Assembly: GCF_036409475.1 (NCBI RefSeq)
Contig: NZ_JAYRCK010000009.1
Coordinates: 1 to 64,000 of the forward strand
Origin: Scandinavium sp036409475
GTDB taxonomy: Bacteria > Pseudomonadota > Gammaproteobacteria > Enterobacterales > Enterobacteriaceae
Length of the DNA stretch: 64,000 bases
Direction of reading: 5' to 3'
Shown: positions 43,850-52,190 of the stretch, piece by piece
Layout: each line of letters starts with the position of its first letter
Numbering within the stretch: the first letter of the stretch is position 1
Made by a program: the position numbers and the translations under genes
Notes under the pieces: generated by a model
Told to the model about the DNA's origin: nothing
The model's database searches: none
What the model saw: only the letters and a program-made list of their open reading frames with translations

Positions 43850-44169
43850 CTTTTTGGCGAAAGATAAAATCGAACAACCTTGACAGACTCAATCGAAAAA
43901 ATTGAACGATGAATAATTTACTGATTATTAATAAATTATTTTCCGTTCTGACGAGAAACGGCCGGAGAGAAATTTTTAGGGCACATTTTGCGACTTCTTT
44001 CGCCAAAAACTGTGCGTGTAAAGACAACCGCTTACGCTGTGTTTTTAGCTGTAGTTTTGTCAATAAAGCTGCTGAAATCAGGATTGGCTGAAACTATACA
44101 CTGAGTATTGTCAGTTTTTAAAGTGTTTATTCCAGGGTTTTGTCAGGGCAGGTTAACAGCAGTAAAAAG
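43850..44169. other. Intergenic region between the two DUF1471 genes
   Basis: AT-rich and without a supported gene. It should contain the far upstream region of ybiJ. I see no convincing sRNA, repeat or promoter pair beyond the CRP-like site next to it. Confidence 0.4.
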
Positions 44170-44197
44170 AAATGCGCCCGTGAAAAGAGGCGCATTT
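44170..44197 (-). terminator. Terminator of the second DUF1471 gene
   Basis: AAATGCGCC (44170-44178) and GGCGCATTT (44189-44197) form a 9-bp stem, followed on the minus strand by CTTTTTACT. Confidence 0.8.
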
Positions 44198-44219
44198 TGG
44201 GGTGAAAAACTTAGACAGA

Positions 44220-44483
44220 TTATTTGTAGATGGTGGCGGTGCCGAACATTTTGTTGTCACCGCTGGCGGAATTGACCACAAACCCTTTGGCGCCTTCTTG
44301 CTGAGCTTTTTCGGCAAGCTTACTTTGCAAATCCTGGAAATCATCGGCACCTGAAACGGAAACCGTACCTGCCGGACGCAATTGTCCGGTATCACCTTGC
44401 TTCAGTTGTTGAGTATCGGCGGTCGCCGAAAACGAGAGCATCGACAACGCACCAGCAGCGATCAGAATCATCATTCTCTTCAT
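44220..44483 (-). CDS. Second DUF1471 (YhcN/BhsA family) periplasmic protein
   Basis: The product is 87 residues when started at ATG 44483 (MKRMMILIAAG), which has an AGAGAGG ribosome site and gives a normal signal peptide ending near SATA (about 22). A longer frame upstream would bury that signal. The mature domain has AGTVSVSGADDFQDLQSKLA, KAQQEGAKGFVVNSAS and the closing FGTATIYK, parallel to YbiJ. It is a diverged tandem paralogue of ybiJ with its own terminator, so the two are separate transcription units. Confidence 0.88.
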   Translation of the reverse strand: MKRMMILIAAGALSMLSFSATADTQQLKQGDTGQLRPAGTVSVSGADDFQDLQSKLAEKAQQEGAKGFVVNSASGDNKMFGTATIYK

Positions 44484-44646
44484 GTGCACAGCCTCTCTGT
44501 TACCACGGGGGATAGGTAAAGTGTAGGTGCTGGCGAAGTGTGACATGCCGCAAAAAATTGAGGATCATCTGCTCATTTTTTGAACGACATTACTTGACAA
44601 TAAGCTGACAAATCAGCCACATACAAGTGGCTGATAAACTGAGGAA

Positions 44647-45261
44647 TTATCGGGCATCCGGGCGTATCAGGTCGAAACGCTGGCTTTCATCAATGCTGTA
44701 ATACGCGGTCGGTCCGCCTGCTCGCAGCACAGGCCGAGCTTTTGCCGTCTGATAAATGCCGTTTTCCAGCAGGGATTCATCGATATGCACGGCCACCACT
44801 TCGCCCAATACCAGCCAGGTGTCTACGGCGGTGCCGTCTGCGCCCGTCAACTGGATGCATTGTGAAAGTCGGCACTCGAAGTTGACCGGGCTTTCTGCGA
44901 CTCGCGGCGCACGAATGATCCGGCTTTCTGCGGGTGTCAGCCCGGCGCGAGTGAATTCGTCTTCACCGTGCGGCAAGCTGGCTGAGGTTTCATTCATGGC
45001 TTTTGCCAGATCAACGGTGGTGAGATTCCACACGAATTCTTTGGTCTCAATAACGTTGCGCACGCTGTCTTTCCAGCCGTTGCTGGAAAAACCGATGATC
45101 GGTGGGCGATAGTTAAAGCAGTTAAAGAAGCTGTACGGCGCAAGGTTGCGGCGGCCCTCAGCATCTTGTGAGGAAATCCAGCCAATCGGGCGTGGGCCAA
45201 CAATGGCATTGAGCGGGTCGTGAGGCAGTCCATGTCCGTTCGACGGTTGATAAAAATACAT
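44647..45261 (-). CDS. Flavin reductase-like (FMN-binding split barrel) protein
   Basis: The product is 204 residues of the flavin reductase-like family (split beta-barrel, FMN-binding). Diagnostic segments are IVGPRPIGWISSQDAEGRRN near 21-40, APYSFFNCFNYRPPIIGFSS near 42-61 and FVWNLTTVDLAKAMNETSA near 76-94. It may reduce FMN with NAD(P)H or simply bind flavin. Substrate and partner are unknown. It is divergent from rlmF with a 94-bp gap and is followed by the DUF1471 pair. Confidence 0.87.
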   Translation of the reverse strand: MYFYQPSNGHGLPHDPLNAIVGPRPIGWISSQDAEGRRNLAPYSFFNCFNYRPPIIGFSSNGWKDSVRNVIETKEFVWNLTTVDLAKAMNETSASLPHGEDEFTRAGLTPAESRIIRAPRVAESPVNFECRLSQCIQLTGADGTAVDTWLVLGEVVAVHIDESLLENGIYQTAKARPVLRAGGPTAYYSIDESQRFDLIRPDAR

Positions 45262-45355
45262 AGCGCACCAGGGAAGTTAACGGATTATCCAGACTCACTT
45301 ATTTACGCCACCCGCGTCAACGGGTATCTTACGCAGCCGTCCACAGGAGGAAGCC

Positions 45356-46282
45356 ATGAAAGCCCAAAAGCCGGGATTGCACCCGCGTAACCGCCACCAC
45401 GATCGCTACGATTTACCCACACTGTGCAAGGAAACGCCTGCGCTGTCGGCGTTTATCGTCACGACGCCTGCGGGTGAGCAGAGCATTAATTTTGCCGATC
45501 CGGATGCGGTAAAAACCCTCAATAAGGCGCTGCTGGCCCATTTTTATCAGGTTAAAGCGTGGGATATTCCGGAAGGCTTCCTGTGCCCGCCAGTGCCGGG
45601 TCGTGCCGACTATTTGCATCATTTAGCTGATTTGCTGGCTGAAGCGACCGGGAGTGTGCCAACGAATGCCAGCGTACTGGATATCGGCACGGGCGCAAAT
45701 CTGATTTACCCGCTGATCGGCAGCCACGAATACGGCTGGCGCTTTACCGGTACTGAAGTGAATGCCGAAGCCCTTGCCAGCGCACAGGCGATTATCGATG
45801 CCAATCCTGGGATGAGCCGCCAAATTCGTTTGCGTCGCCAGAAAGATGCGCAGGCCATTCTGACCGGCATGATCCATAAAAATGAAGTCTTCGACGCGAT
45901 GGTGTGTAACCCGCCGTTCCATGATTCCGCCGCCAGCGCGCGTGAAGGCAGCGAGCGTAAACGTCGTAATTTAGGCCAAGGGAAAGACGAAGCCCTGAAC
46001 TTCGGCGGCCAGCAGCAGGAGCTGTGGTGCGAAGGCGGCGAGGTGGCATTTATCCGTAAGATGATTGAGGAAAGCCGCCAGTATGGGCGTCAGGTGATGT
46101 GGTTTACCTCGCTGGTTTCGCGTGGCGACAACCTGCCATTCCTCTATCCGGCTCTGACCGAAGCGGGCGCGGTGAAAGTGGTGAAAAAAGAGATGGCGCA
46201 AGGGCAGAAGCAAAGCCGCTTCATTGCCTGGACTTTCCTGGATGACGATAAGCGTCGTCGTTTTGCTGCTCGCGCACGATAA
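45356..46282 (+). CDS. rlmF: 23S rRNA adenine-1618 N6-methyltransferase RlmF
   Basis: RlmF methylates A1618 of 23S rRNA with S-adenosylmethionine. The product is 308 residues, as in E. coli. The SAM motif is VLDIGTGANLIYPL near 107-120. The catalytic NPPF motif for N6-adenine methylation is in MVCNPPFHDSAASA near 183-196. The opening KPGLHPRNRHHDRYD is typical. The start at 45356 follows CAGGAGG. Confidence 0.97.
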   Translation: MKAQKPGLHPRNRHHDRYDLPTLCKETPALSAFIVTTPAGEQSINFADPDAVKTLNKALLAHFYQVKAWDIPEGFLCPPVPGRADYLHHLADLLAEATGSVPTNASVLDIGTGANLIYPLIGSHEYGWRFTGTEVNAEALASAQAIIDANPGMSRQIRLRRQKDAQAILTGMIHKNEVFDAMVCNPPFHDSAASAREGSERKRRNLGQGKDEALNFGGQQQELWCEGGEVAFIRKMIEESRQYGRQVMWFTSLVSRGDNLPFLYPALTEAGAVKVVKKEMAQGQKQSRFIAWTFLDDDKRRRFAARAR

Positions 46283-46292
46283 ATACCGATCT

Positions 46293-46433
46293 GCCGGATG
46301 GCGCTAACGGATTGCCGGGTGGTGCTTCGGATTGCCGGGTGGCGCTAACGCTTACCCGGCCTACAAATCTGGCATGCAAATCTGGCGTGCAAAACCGTAG
46401 GCCGGGCAAACGCAGTGCCGCCCGGCAATTCCG
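46293..46433. repeat. REP/BIME cluster between rlmF and mscM
   Basis: At least three REP units fill the convergent gap, including two near-identical TTGCCGGGTGGTGCTTCGG / TTGCCGGGTGGCGCTAACG direct copies and one inverted GTAGGCCGGGCAAACGC unit. An ATCTGGCRTGCAAA direct repeat lies between them. Confidence 0.8.
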
Positions 46434-48656
46434 TTACAGCGTGGGTTCACTCGGTGCAGGTGGCAAAACTGGCTGTGCCGCAACGGGCGCTGGCAGCATC
46501 TGATAAGTCTGCACCGGCGCGCGAACGCCCGCCGCATCGAAATGTTTTTTCACCTGCGTATCCAGCGCAAAACGCACCGTCCACTGCTTCAGCGGCAGGG
46601 TGGTGAAGGACACGCGTAAGGTAAAGGCGGTATTGGTCAGCCCGACCAGCCCGGCAAATGACGGCTCGCCAATCACCAGCCCACGAATCTCTTCCTGCTC
46701 CATCAGCTCTGCCACGGCGGCTTTCAGCGCATCGTTGGCTTTGTCTAACTCTTCCCCCCGATCCACGTCGTAATTCGCCACCACGGAACCAATACCGCGC
46801 ACGAAGTTGGCAAAGGTTGTTATCGAAGACCACGGAATGATGTGGTAGGCCCCGGTATCCTGACGCACGCCAACCGAGCGAATCGACATGCGCTCGACGG
46901 TGCCGGTCAGCGGCCCGATGGTCACCAGGTCACCGGTGTTCATGCCATTCTCAAACTGGATGAAGATCCCGGTGATGATGTCTTTCACCAGCGTTTGCGC
47001 ACCGAAGGAAATCGCCAGCCCTAACGCACCCGCACCGGCCAGCAGTGGGGCGATATTCACGCCAATTTCAGAAAGTAAAATCATCACCGTGATGGTGCTG
47101 ATCACCACCGCCAATGCGTTGCGAAACAGCGTCAGCAGCGTCCGGGCGCGTGCGCTTGGCAGTGGGCGACCGTGAATATCCGAGGCCAGACGGTTTTCGA
47201 TTAAACTCGCCAGAACTGTCCAGCCAATGGCGGAGAAGAAGAGGATCAGGGCTATGCGAATCAACACGTCGACGGTCTTCTGCCCTGTGTCGTTGTGCAG
47301 CCAGTCCCGGAAATCAAACAGTCCCCAGGCGCTTAGGAGCAGCATCACCGCGACGCACACGGTCAAAATGCGGGCCGCTTTTAACGAGGCTGACACCCAG
47401 CCATTGAGGCGCTTTTGCAGCTCCGGATAGTTGCGCTGTGTTTCGGGCGACAGGGTGATGGTTTTGGCAATCCAGCGCGACAAGATGCCCGACACAAACG
47501 CTGCAATGCCGATAATCGCCAGGCTTCTCACCGATGCACCCATCATAAATTTCAGGCTGTTGCCTGGGTCAAACAACGAGAAGAAAAACAGCACGATAAA
47601 ATAGGCGCTGGCGAGCCAATGCCACACAAGCGCAAAGGCGCGGATAAACAAACTGAAGAACGCCAGCGAACGGTCTGCCAGTTGGATCAGGCTCTCGGTA
47701 ATGGCCTGCTTGTTGCGATAAATCAGGTACAGCGCCCAGGCGGTGATACACAGCATGATGATGATGTTGGCGAGCGCGCCGGTCTGCACGTTGACCTGAT
47801 TAGAAATAATCGGCACCGCCACAATCAGCCCGTAACCAATCAATCCGCTCAGTAAGCTCAGCCGCAGGCTCCAGTAGCGAGCCGTGTCGTCTTGTACGTT
47901 GAATGGGCGAAGTTCGGGTACGCGTGGGCAAAAGATCAGGCGCAGGATAGCTTTGAAAAACTCAATCAGGGCGAAGGCGTTGAGGAACAGGCTTTGCTGG
48001 AAGGCGATGGTCGGATTGCCTGCGTTGAGGTTATCGCTCAGCACTTGCCCGACGAACAGCGTCAGCCCGAGCAGCAGCAAATCAATCACAATCGCCAGGG
48101 TTATCATCGCCGGAAGGTGTACCCAGTTGCTGCGGTCGCGGTTCTTTTTGCGTCCCCATTTGCCCATTTTACGGTACAGCGGCAGGGCGCAAAGGCGAAG
48201 CAGCGAGTAGAACGCGAACACCAACACAGCCAGCAGCAGGAAATGCGTTGCGGCGTTACTGAACGTTTGCGAGTTAAACGATTTATGCGGTGCGGTGGAG
48301 ATGTTGCGCCAAAGCTGAGCGAAACGTTCCGACAGCGCCGTGCCATAGTGACGGCTGACATCGGTGACGCTCTCCAGCACGGTTTTCTCATCAGCAACCG
48401 GCGGTGGGTTCAGTTTTGGCGTCGGATCTTGTGGCGGTGTCGCTGCGGCGGTTCTGAGCTGGGTGATTAATTCTTTGCGCGCAGCCTCGTTTTCCAGCAC
48501 ATCGGCAAGCGCTGCGTAAGCGGCTTTCTTTTGTGCAGCATCGGGTTCGGCGGGGGGGCTCTGGTTGGCGGTTGCGGATGTCGTGACACCGGGAATTGTC
48601 ACCGCCTGTAAGGGCGCGCAAAACAGCACAGCAATCAGCAGCAAAAAACGCGGCAC
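46434..48656 (-). CDS. mscM: Moderate-conductance mechanosensitive channel YbiO (MscM)
   Basis: The product is 740 residues. A signal peptide (about 1-18) precedes a periplasmic segment rich in Ala, Pro and Gln, then about ten membrane helices from residue 135 to 540. The MscS pore-lining helix region (LLAGAGALGLAISFGAQTL) lies near 541-559, and the cytoplasmic MscS beta domain (FENGMNTGDLVTIGPLTGTVE) follows. It opens under membrane tension during hypo-osmotic shock. The end has a proline-rich tail (PAPVAAQPVLPPAPSE). Confidence 0.94.
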   Translation of the reverse strand: MPRFLLLIAVLFCAPLQAVTIPGVTTSATANQSPPAEPDAAQKKAAYAALADVLENEAARKELITQLRTAAATPPQDPTPKLNPPPVADEKTVLESVTDVSRHYGTALSERFAQLWRNISTAPHKSFNSQTFSNAATHFLLLAVLVFAFYSLLRLCALPLYRKMGKWGRKKNRDRSNWVHLPAMITLAIVIDLLLLGLTLFVGQVLSDNLNAGNPTIAFQQSLFLNAFALIEFFKAILRLIFCPRVPELRPFNVQDDTARYWSLRLSLLSGLIGYGLIVAVPIISNQVNVQTGALANIIIMLCITAWALYLIYRNKQAITESLIQLADRSLAFFSLFIRAFALVWHWLASAYFIVLFFFSLFDPGNSLKFMMGASVRSLAIIGIAAFVSGILSRWIAKTITLSPETQRNYPELQKRLNGWVSASLKAARILTVCVAVMLLLSAWGLFDFRDWLHNDTGQKTVDVLIRIALILFFSAIGWTVLASLIENRLASDIHGRPLPSARARTLLTLFRNALAVVISTITVMILLSEIGVNIAPLLAGAGALGLAISFGAQTLVKDIITGIFIQFENGMNTGDLVTIGPLTGTVERMSIRSVGVRQDTGAYHIIPWSSITTFANFVRGIGSVVANYDVDRGEELDKANDALKAAVAELMEQEEIRGLVIGEPSFAGLVGLTNTAFTLRVSFTTLPLKQWTVRFALDTQVKKHFDAAGVRAPVQTYQMLPAPVAAQPVLPPAPSEPTL

Positions 48657-48741
48657 AGGCTTCTCCCTTTCAAATCATTAGCAAAATGCTAAGTATAGCG
48701 GGTGGACACGCGCGGTTATTTTTTGCGGGATTATCTGAAGA

Positions 48742-48765
48742 AAACCCTCTCCGGTGAAGGAGAGG
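48742..48765 (-). terminator. glnHPQ terminator
   Basis: CCTCTCC (48746-48752) and GGAGAGG (48759-48765) form a 7-bp stem with a GGTGAA loop, followed on the minus strand by GTTTTCTT. It lies 8 bp after the glnQ stop. Confidence 0.8.
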
Positions 48766-48773
48766 ATGAGAGA

Positions 48774-49496
48774 TCAAGACACGTGCTGGAGGAATTCCTG
48801 CAGGCGCTGGCTTGGCGGATTGTCGATAAGTTGCTGCGGGTTGCCGTCTTCGGCAATGCGGCCTTTGTCGATGAAGATCAGGCGGGAAGCCACTTTTTCG
48901 GCAAAGCCGATTTCGTGGGTCACGATGACCATGGTCATGCCTTCTTCAGCCAGATCCTGCATGACTTTCAGCACTTCATGGCGAAGTTCTGGGTCAAGCG
49001 CAGAGGTTGGCTCATCAAACAGCATCATTTTCGGTTTTACCGCCAGCGCGCGGGCAATCGCCACACGCTGCTGCTGGCCGCCGGACAGTTCAGACGGATA
49101 GTGATGTCCACGCTCAGCGAGGCCCACTTTCGCCAGCAAATCTTTCGCCAGCTTTTCCGCTTCAGCTTTGGACGCACCGCGTACACGCTGCGGGCCAAAC
49201 ATCACGTTTTCCAGCGCCGTCAGGTGTGGGAACAGATAAAACTGCTGGAACACCATGCCCGCTTCCTGACGAATCAGGCGCTCGTCCACTTTCGGGTCGT
49301 TCACCTTCAGGCCATCAACAATCAGCTCGCCGCTGGTTACCTCTTCCAGCTTGTTGATGCAGCGCAGCAGGGTCGATTTACCGGAGCCGGACGGCCCGAT
49401 AATGACCACCACTTCACCTTTAGCAACGCTCAAATCGATATTGTGCAGCACCTGGGTGTGACCAAAGTGCTTGGAAACATTTTTAAATTCAATCAC
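48774..49496 (-). CDS. glnQ: Glutamine ABC transporter ATPase GlnQ
   Basis: GlnQ powers high-affinity glutamine import. The product is 240 residues. Motifs are complete: Walker A GPSGSGKST near 34-42, Q-loop MVFQQFYLFPHLT, signature LSGGQQQR, Walker B MMLFDEPTSALDPE, and switch VTHEIGFA. It is the last gene of glnHPQ. Its ATG overlaps the glnP stop by 4 bases. Confidence 0.98.
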   Translation of the reverse strand: MIEFKNVSKHFGHTQVLHNIDLSVAKGEVVVIIGPSGSGKSTLLRCINKLEEVTSGELIVDGLKVNDPKVDERLIRQEAGMVFQQFYLFPHLTALENVMFGPQRVRGASKAEAEKLAKDLLAKVGLAERGHHYPSELSGGQQQRVAIARALAVKPKMMLFDEPTSALDPELRHEVLKVMQDLAEEGMTMVIVTHEIGFAEKVASRLIFIDKGRIAEDGNPQQLIDNPPSQRLQEFLQHVS

Positions 49497-50152
49497 AGGA
49501 TTTTCATCCTTCTTTCAAGACGGCGCAGAACAAAGCTCAGAACCAGAGTGATGATGAGGTAAATCACGGCCACGGCGCTCCAGATTTCCAGCGCGCGGAA
49601 GTTGCCGGCGATGATTTCCTGGCCCTGACGTGTCAGTTCGGCCACGCCGATAACGATAAACAGCGAAGTGTCCTTGATGCTGATGATCCACTGGTTACCC
49701 AGCGGTGGCAGCATGCGACGCAACGCCAGCGGCAGGATCACGTGGCGAATGGTTTCCCGACGGGAAAGCCCGAGTGCCAGCCCTGCTTCGCCGAACCCTT
49801 TGTGAATCGACAGCACCGCACCACGGGTGATTTCCGCAATGTAGGCGCCGGAGTTGATCATGATGGTGACCACCGCGGCGGAGAACGGATCGATACGCAG
49901 ATCGGTAAAGGCCATCGGCAGGGCGAAGTAGATAAACATCACCTGCACCACGATAGGCGTACCGCGGATAACTTCGATGAACACAAGGGCGACGTGATTG
50001 GCAATCCAGCCGCCATAGGTGCGGGCAAAACCGGCCACTAAGCCGATAATTAACCCGCCGACTAACCCGAGGACCGAAATCCACAGGGTCATTTTGGCGC
50101 CTTCAAGCAAGATGGGAATGGCAGGCCAGATGGCGCTCCAGTCAAACTGCAT
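49493..50152 (-). CDS. glnP: Glutamine ABC transporter permease GlnP
   Basis: The product is 219 residues with about five membrane helices, forming a homodimeric pore. The EAA coupling loop is GFGEAGLALGLSRRETIRHVI near 134-154. GTPIVVQVMFIYF, typical of polar amino-acid permeases, lies near 64-76. It is separated from glnH by 104 bp containing an attenuator-like hairpin and overlaps glnQ by 4 bases. Confidence 0.98.
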   Translation of the reverse strand: MQFDWSAIWPAIPILLEGAKMTLWISVLGLVGGLIIGLVAGFARTYGGWIANHVALVFIEVIRGTPIVVQVMFIYFALPMAFTDLRIDPFSAAVVTIMINSGAYIAEITRGAVLSIHKGFGEAGLALGLSRRETIRHVILPLALRRMLPPLGNQWIISIKDTSLFIVIGVAELTRQGQEIIAGNFRALEIWSAVAVIYLIITLVLSFVLRRLERRMKIL

Positions 50153-50199
50153 GATGATATCCTGTTACCGTGTTAATACTCGGGTGAAAGACACCCTCT

Positions 50200-50234
50200 A
50201 AAAAAACAGGCCCGGTCACGAGGCGCAATCGGGC
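50200..50234 (-). terminator. Attenuator-like hairpin between glnH and glnP
   Basis: GCCCG (50210-50214) pairs with CGGGC (50230-50234). Reading on the minus strand, the stem is followed by CTGTTTTTTT. The stem is short with a 15-base loop, so termination is probably partial. It would let the periplasmic binding protein be made in excess over the membrane components. Confidence 0.5.
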
Positions 50235-50256
50235 ATGACTCGTCAATCAGACGTTA

Positions 50257-51003
50257 TTATTTTGGTTCAGTACCGAACCATTTTTTGTAAATTTCGTTGT
50301 ACTGGCCGTTCTCGTGCAGTTTTTTCAGCGCGCCGTTCACTTTTTCACGCAGCTCGTCGCTGCCTTTCGGGAACGCGATACCGTACTGCTGCGCTTCCAG
50401 AGACTCGCCTACAGCCTTGAACTGACCGTGACCGGCAGTTTTGATGAAGTACAGAATGTTTGGTGTGTCGTGCAGCACGGCGTCAGCACGGTTGGTGCCC
50501 AGTTCCATATAGGCGTTATCGATGTTCGGGAACTGACGCAGATCTTTGGTTTTGATGTTGGCTTTCGCGTAATCAACAGAACCGGTGCCGCCTTTGACTG
50601 CCACCACTTTGCCGTCGAGATCTTTTACGCTTTTGATGTCGTTGTTGTTGGCTTTCACCATCACCAGCAGACCACTTTTGTAGTAGCCGTCAGAGAAGTC
50701 GATGGCTTTTTTACGTTCGTCAGTGATGGTGATACCGGCCAGCGCCAGGTCGATGTTTTTGGTTTGCAGAGCAGGGATGATGCCGCTGAAATCCATTGGC
50801 TTCAGGGTGTAATCGAGCTTCAGTTCTTTCGCAATTGCGGCCCACAGGTCCACGTCGAAACCAACGTATTTATCGCCCTGTTTGAATTCGAAGGGAACGA
50901 ACGCCGTGTCAGTCGCCACAACCAGTTGTTTTTCCGCAGCCTGAGAAGACACCGCAAAAGCCAGGGTCAGTGCAGCCAGTGAAACTTTAAATACAGACTT
51001 CAT
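50257..51003 (-). CDS. glnH: Glutamine-binding periplasmic protein GlnH
   Basis: GlnH captures L-glutamine in the periplasm and delivers it to GlnPQ. With ATG 51003 (MKSVFKVSLAALTLAFAVSS) the product has 248 residues and a signal peptide ending at SSQAA (about 22). The start 7 codons earlier lacks support. Ligand-pocket residues are in DTAFVPFEFKQGDKYVGFDV, GITITDERKKAIDFSDGYY and GGTGSVDYAKAN. A sigma-54 promoter with upstream NtrC-like sites precedes it. Confidence 0.98.
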   Translation of the reverse strand: MKSVFKVSLAALTLAFAVSSQAAEKQLVVATDTAFVPFEFKQGDKYVGFDVDLWAAIAKELKLDYTLKPMDFSGIIPALQTKNIDLALAGITITDERKKAIDFSDGYYKSGLLVMVKANNNDIKSVKDLDGKVVAVKGGTGSVDYAKANIKTKDLRQFPNIDNAYMELGTNRADAVLHDTPNILYFIKTAGHGQFKAVGESLEAQQYGIAFPKGSDELREKVNGALKKLHENGQYNEIYKKWFGTEPK

Positions 51004-51055
51004 AGCATTTCCTTTTATAACCACGGGGTAATCCCCTGCGTGAACAATCCGCCTA

Positions 51056-51072
51056 TGAAAGAATCGTGCCAG
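51056..51072 (-). promoter_or_regulatory. Sigma-54 promoter of glnHPQ (glnHp2-like)
   Basis: On the minus strand CTGGCACGATTCTTTCA carries a perfect -24 element (TGGCACG). Its -12 element is TTTCA, not the consensus TTGCA. It lies 53 bp upstream of the glnH start codon. Confidence 0.7.
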
Positions 51073-51144
51073 TTTTACAACTTATTGTTTTGCAACGAGG
51101 CGGCCGCCATTGGTTGCACAAAAAGTGTAGCAGAGCACTGTCTT

Positions 51145-51174
51145 TGCACCACAATGAGGCACCAAAATAGTGCG
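51145..51174. promoter_or_regulatory. Overlapping NtrC-like sites upstream of glnH
   Basis: Two partly overlapping matches to TGCACC-N4-TGGTGCA occur: TGCACCACAATGAGGCA (51145-51161) and GGCACCAAAATAGTGCG (51158-51174). They lie 75-115 bp upstream of the sigma-54 promoter, the usual distance for NtrC enhancers. Nothing else is supported in 51175-51319. Confidence 0.6.
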
Positions 51175-51319
51175 AGCTTTGCAGTGTGCAGGAGAAGCGG
51201 GTATTAAGCGCAAATTATGCTGATAAAACAATCTTTCGTTAACGGTTTTGTGAAGTGATAGTTACAACCGATTTACTTTCACGAGGGTTAAGCGGGGTGG
51301 CTTGCACCAATGATGTGCA

Positions 51320-51341
51320 AAACCCCTCTCAGGAGGGGTTT
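51320..51341 (-). terminator. dps terminator
   Basis: AAACCCCTC and GAGGGGTTT form a perfect 9-bp stem with a TCAG loop, 23 bp after the dps stop codon. On the minus strand it ends GGGGTTTTGC. Confidence 0.85.
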
Positions 51342-51363
51342 GAAAAATCAGACAACACGAAGC

Positions 51364-51867
51364 TTATTCGATGTTGGATTCGATGAACCACAGGAACTTA
51401 TCCAGGTCGCGCGAGGCGGCAGTAAAGATATCTGCGGTGTCTTCATCTTTGGCTTCGCCAATCGCCTTACGCACATCGTTTGCCACGATGGCATAACGAT
51501 CGGCCAGCTCTTTCAGGTGTTGCTGAACGGTATGAATGTCGAGCGGGTAGCTTTTCAGCGGTGTTTTGCTGTTAATGACCTGAGTGGTACCCAGCGCCAC
51601 GCCGCCCAACTGCACGGCGCGTTCTGCCATGGTATCCAGATGATCGGTCAGGGCGGTGCGGAAGCCATCCAGCATTTCATGAACGGCAATAAAGTTGGCA
51701 CCGCGCATATTCCAGTGGGCCTGCTTGGTGATCAACGACAGATCAATGAACTGGATAACCTGACGATTGAGCAACTCGATGGTCGCTTTCTTTTCGCTGT
51801 CCGATACATCGTTACGGGTATAGTGCAGAGTAGATGTTTTGGTTTTGACCAGTTTAGCGGTACTCAT
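51364..51867 (-). CDS. dps: DNA-protection ferritin Dps
   Basis: Dps forms a dodecamer that oxidises and stores iron with hydrogen peroxide and compacts DNA in starved cells. The product is 167 residues, as in E. coli. The intersubunit ferroxidase residues are in LITKQAHWNMRGANFIAVHE (both His) and MLDGFRTALTDHLDTMAERA (Asp and Glu). The lysine-rich N-terminus (STAKLVKTKTS) is the DNA-binding tail. A TGCTATACT promoter element lies about 50 bp upstream of the start. Confidence 0.98.
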   Translation of the reverse strand: MSTAKLVKTKTSTLHYTRNDVSDSEKKATIELLNRQVIQFIDLSLITKQAHWNMRGANFIAVHEMLDGFRTALTDHLDTMAERAVQLGGVALGTTQVINSKTPLKSYPLDIHTVQQHLKELADRYAIVANDVRKAIGEAKDEDTADIFTAASRDLDKFLWFIESNIE

Positions 51868-51914
51868 AATCTCATATCCTCTTGATGTGACTGTCCAATG
51901 AATTTCCGGGATTC

Positions 51915-51923
51915 AGTATAGCA
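51915..51923 (-). promoter_or_regulatory. dps -10 element (extended, sigma-S-like)
   Basis: On the minus strand TGCTATACT combines a TATACT hexamer with TGC just upstream, a form favoured by sigma-S and also used by sigma-70. It is 48 bp upstream of the dps start. A good -35 is not evident. Confidence 0.6.
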
Positions 51924-52190
51924 CCAGGTTTTCAGGCTACCGGAATGGTACTGCCTATTGGTTTAATAGCGTGGGTTAAATTGAAATCATACAAATCAAT
52001 GTAAAACAGTTGGTTATGATATTTTCGTCAGTGTGTGAGGTAATTATCCAGGAAAGGTCTGTTTATCAGTGGGATATTTGCGGTGGGAAATGATTATTCT
52101 GGGAAATATAGGCAGGCAGTTGCGGGGCTTTTATCGCTATGGGGGCTGATGGAACTCAGTAGGTTTTTATATAATGCTGTTCAGAGCACT

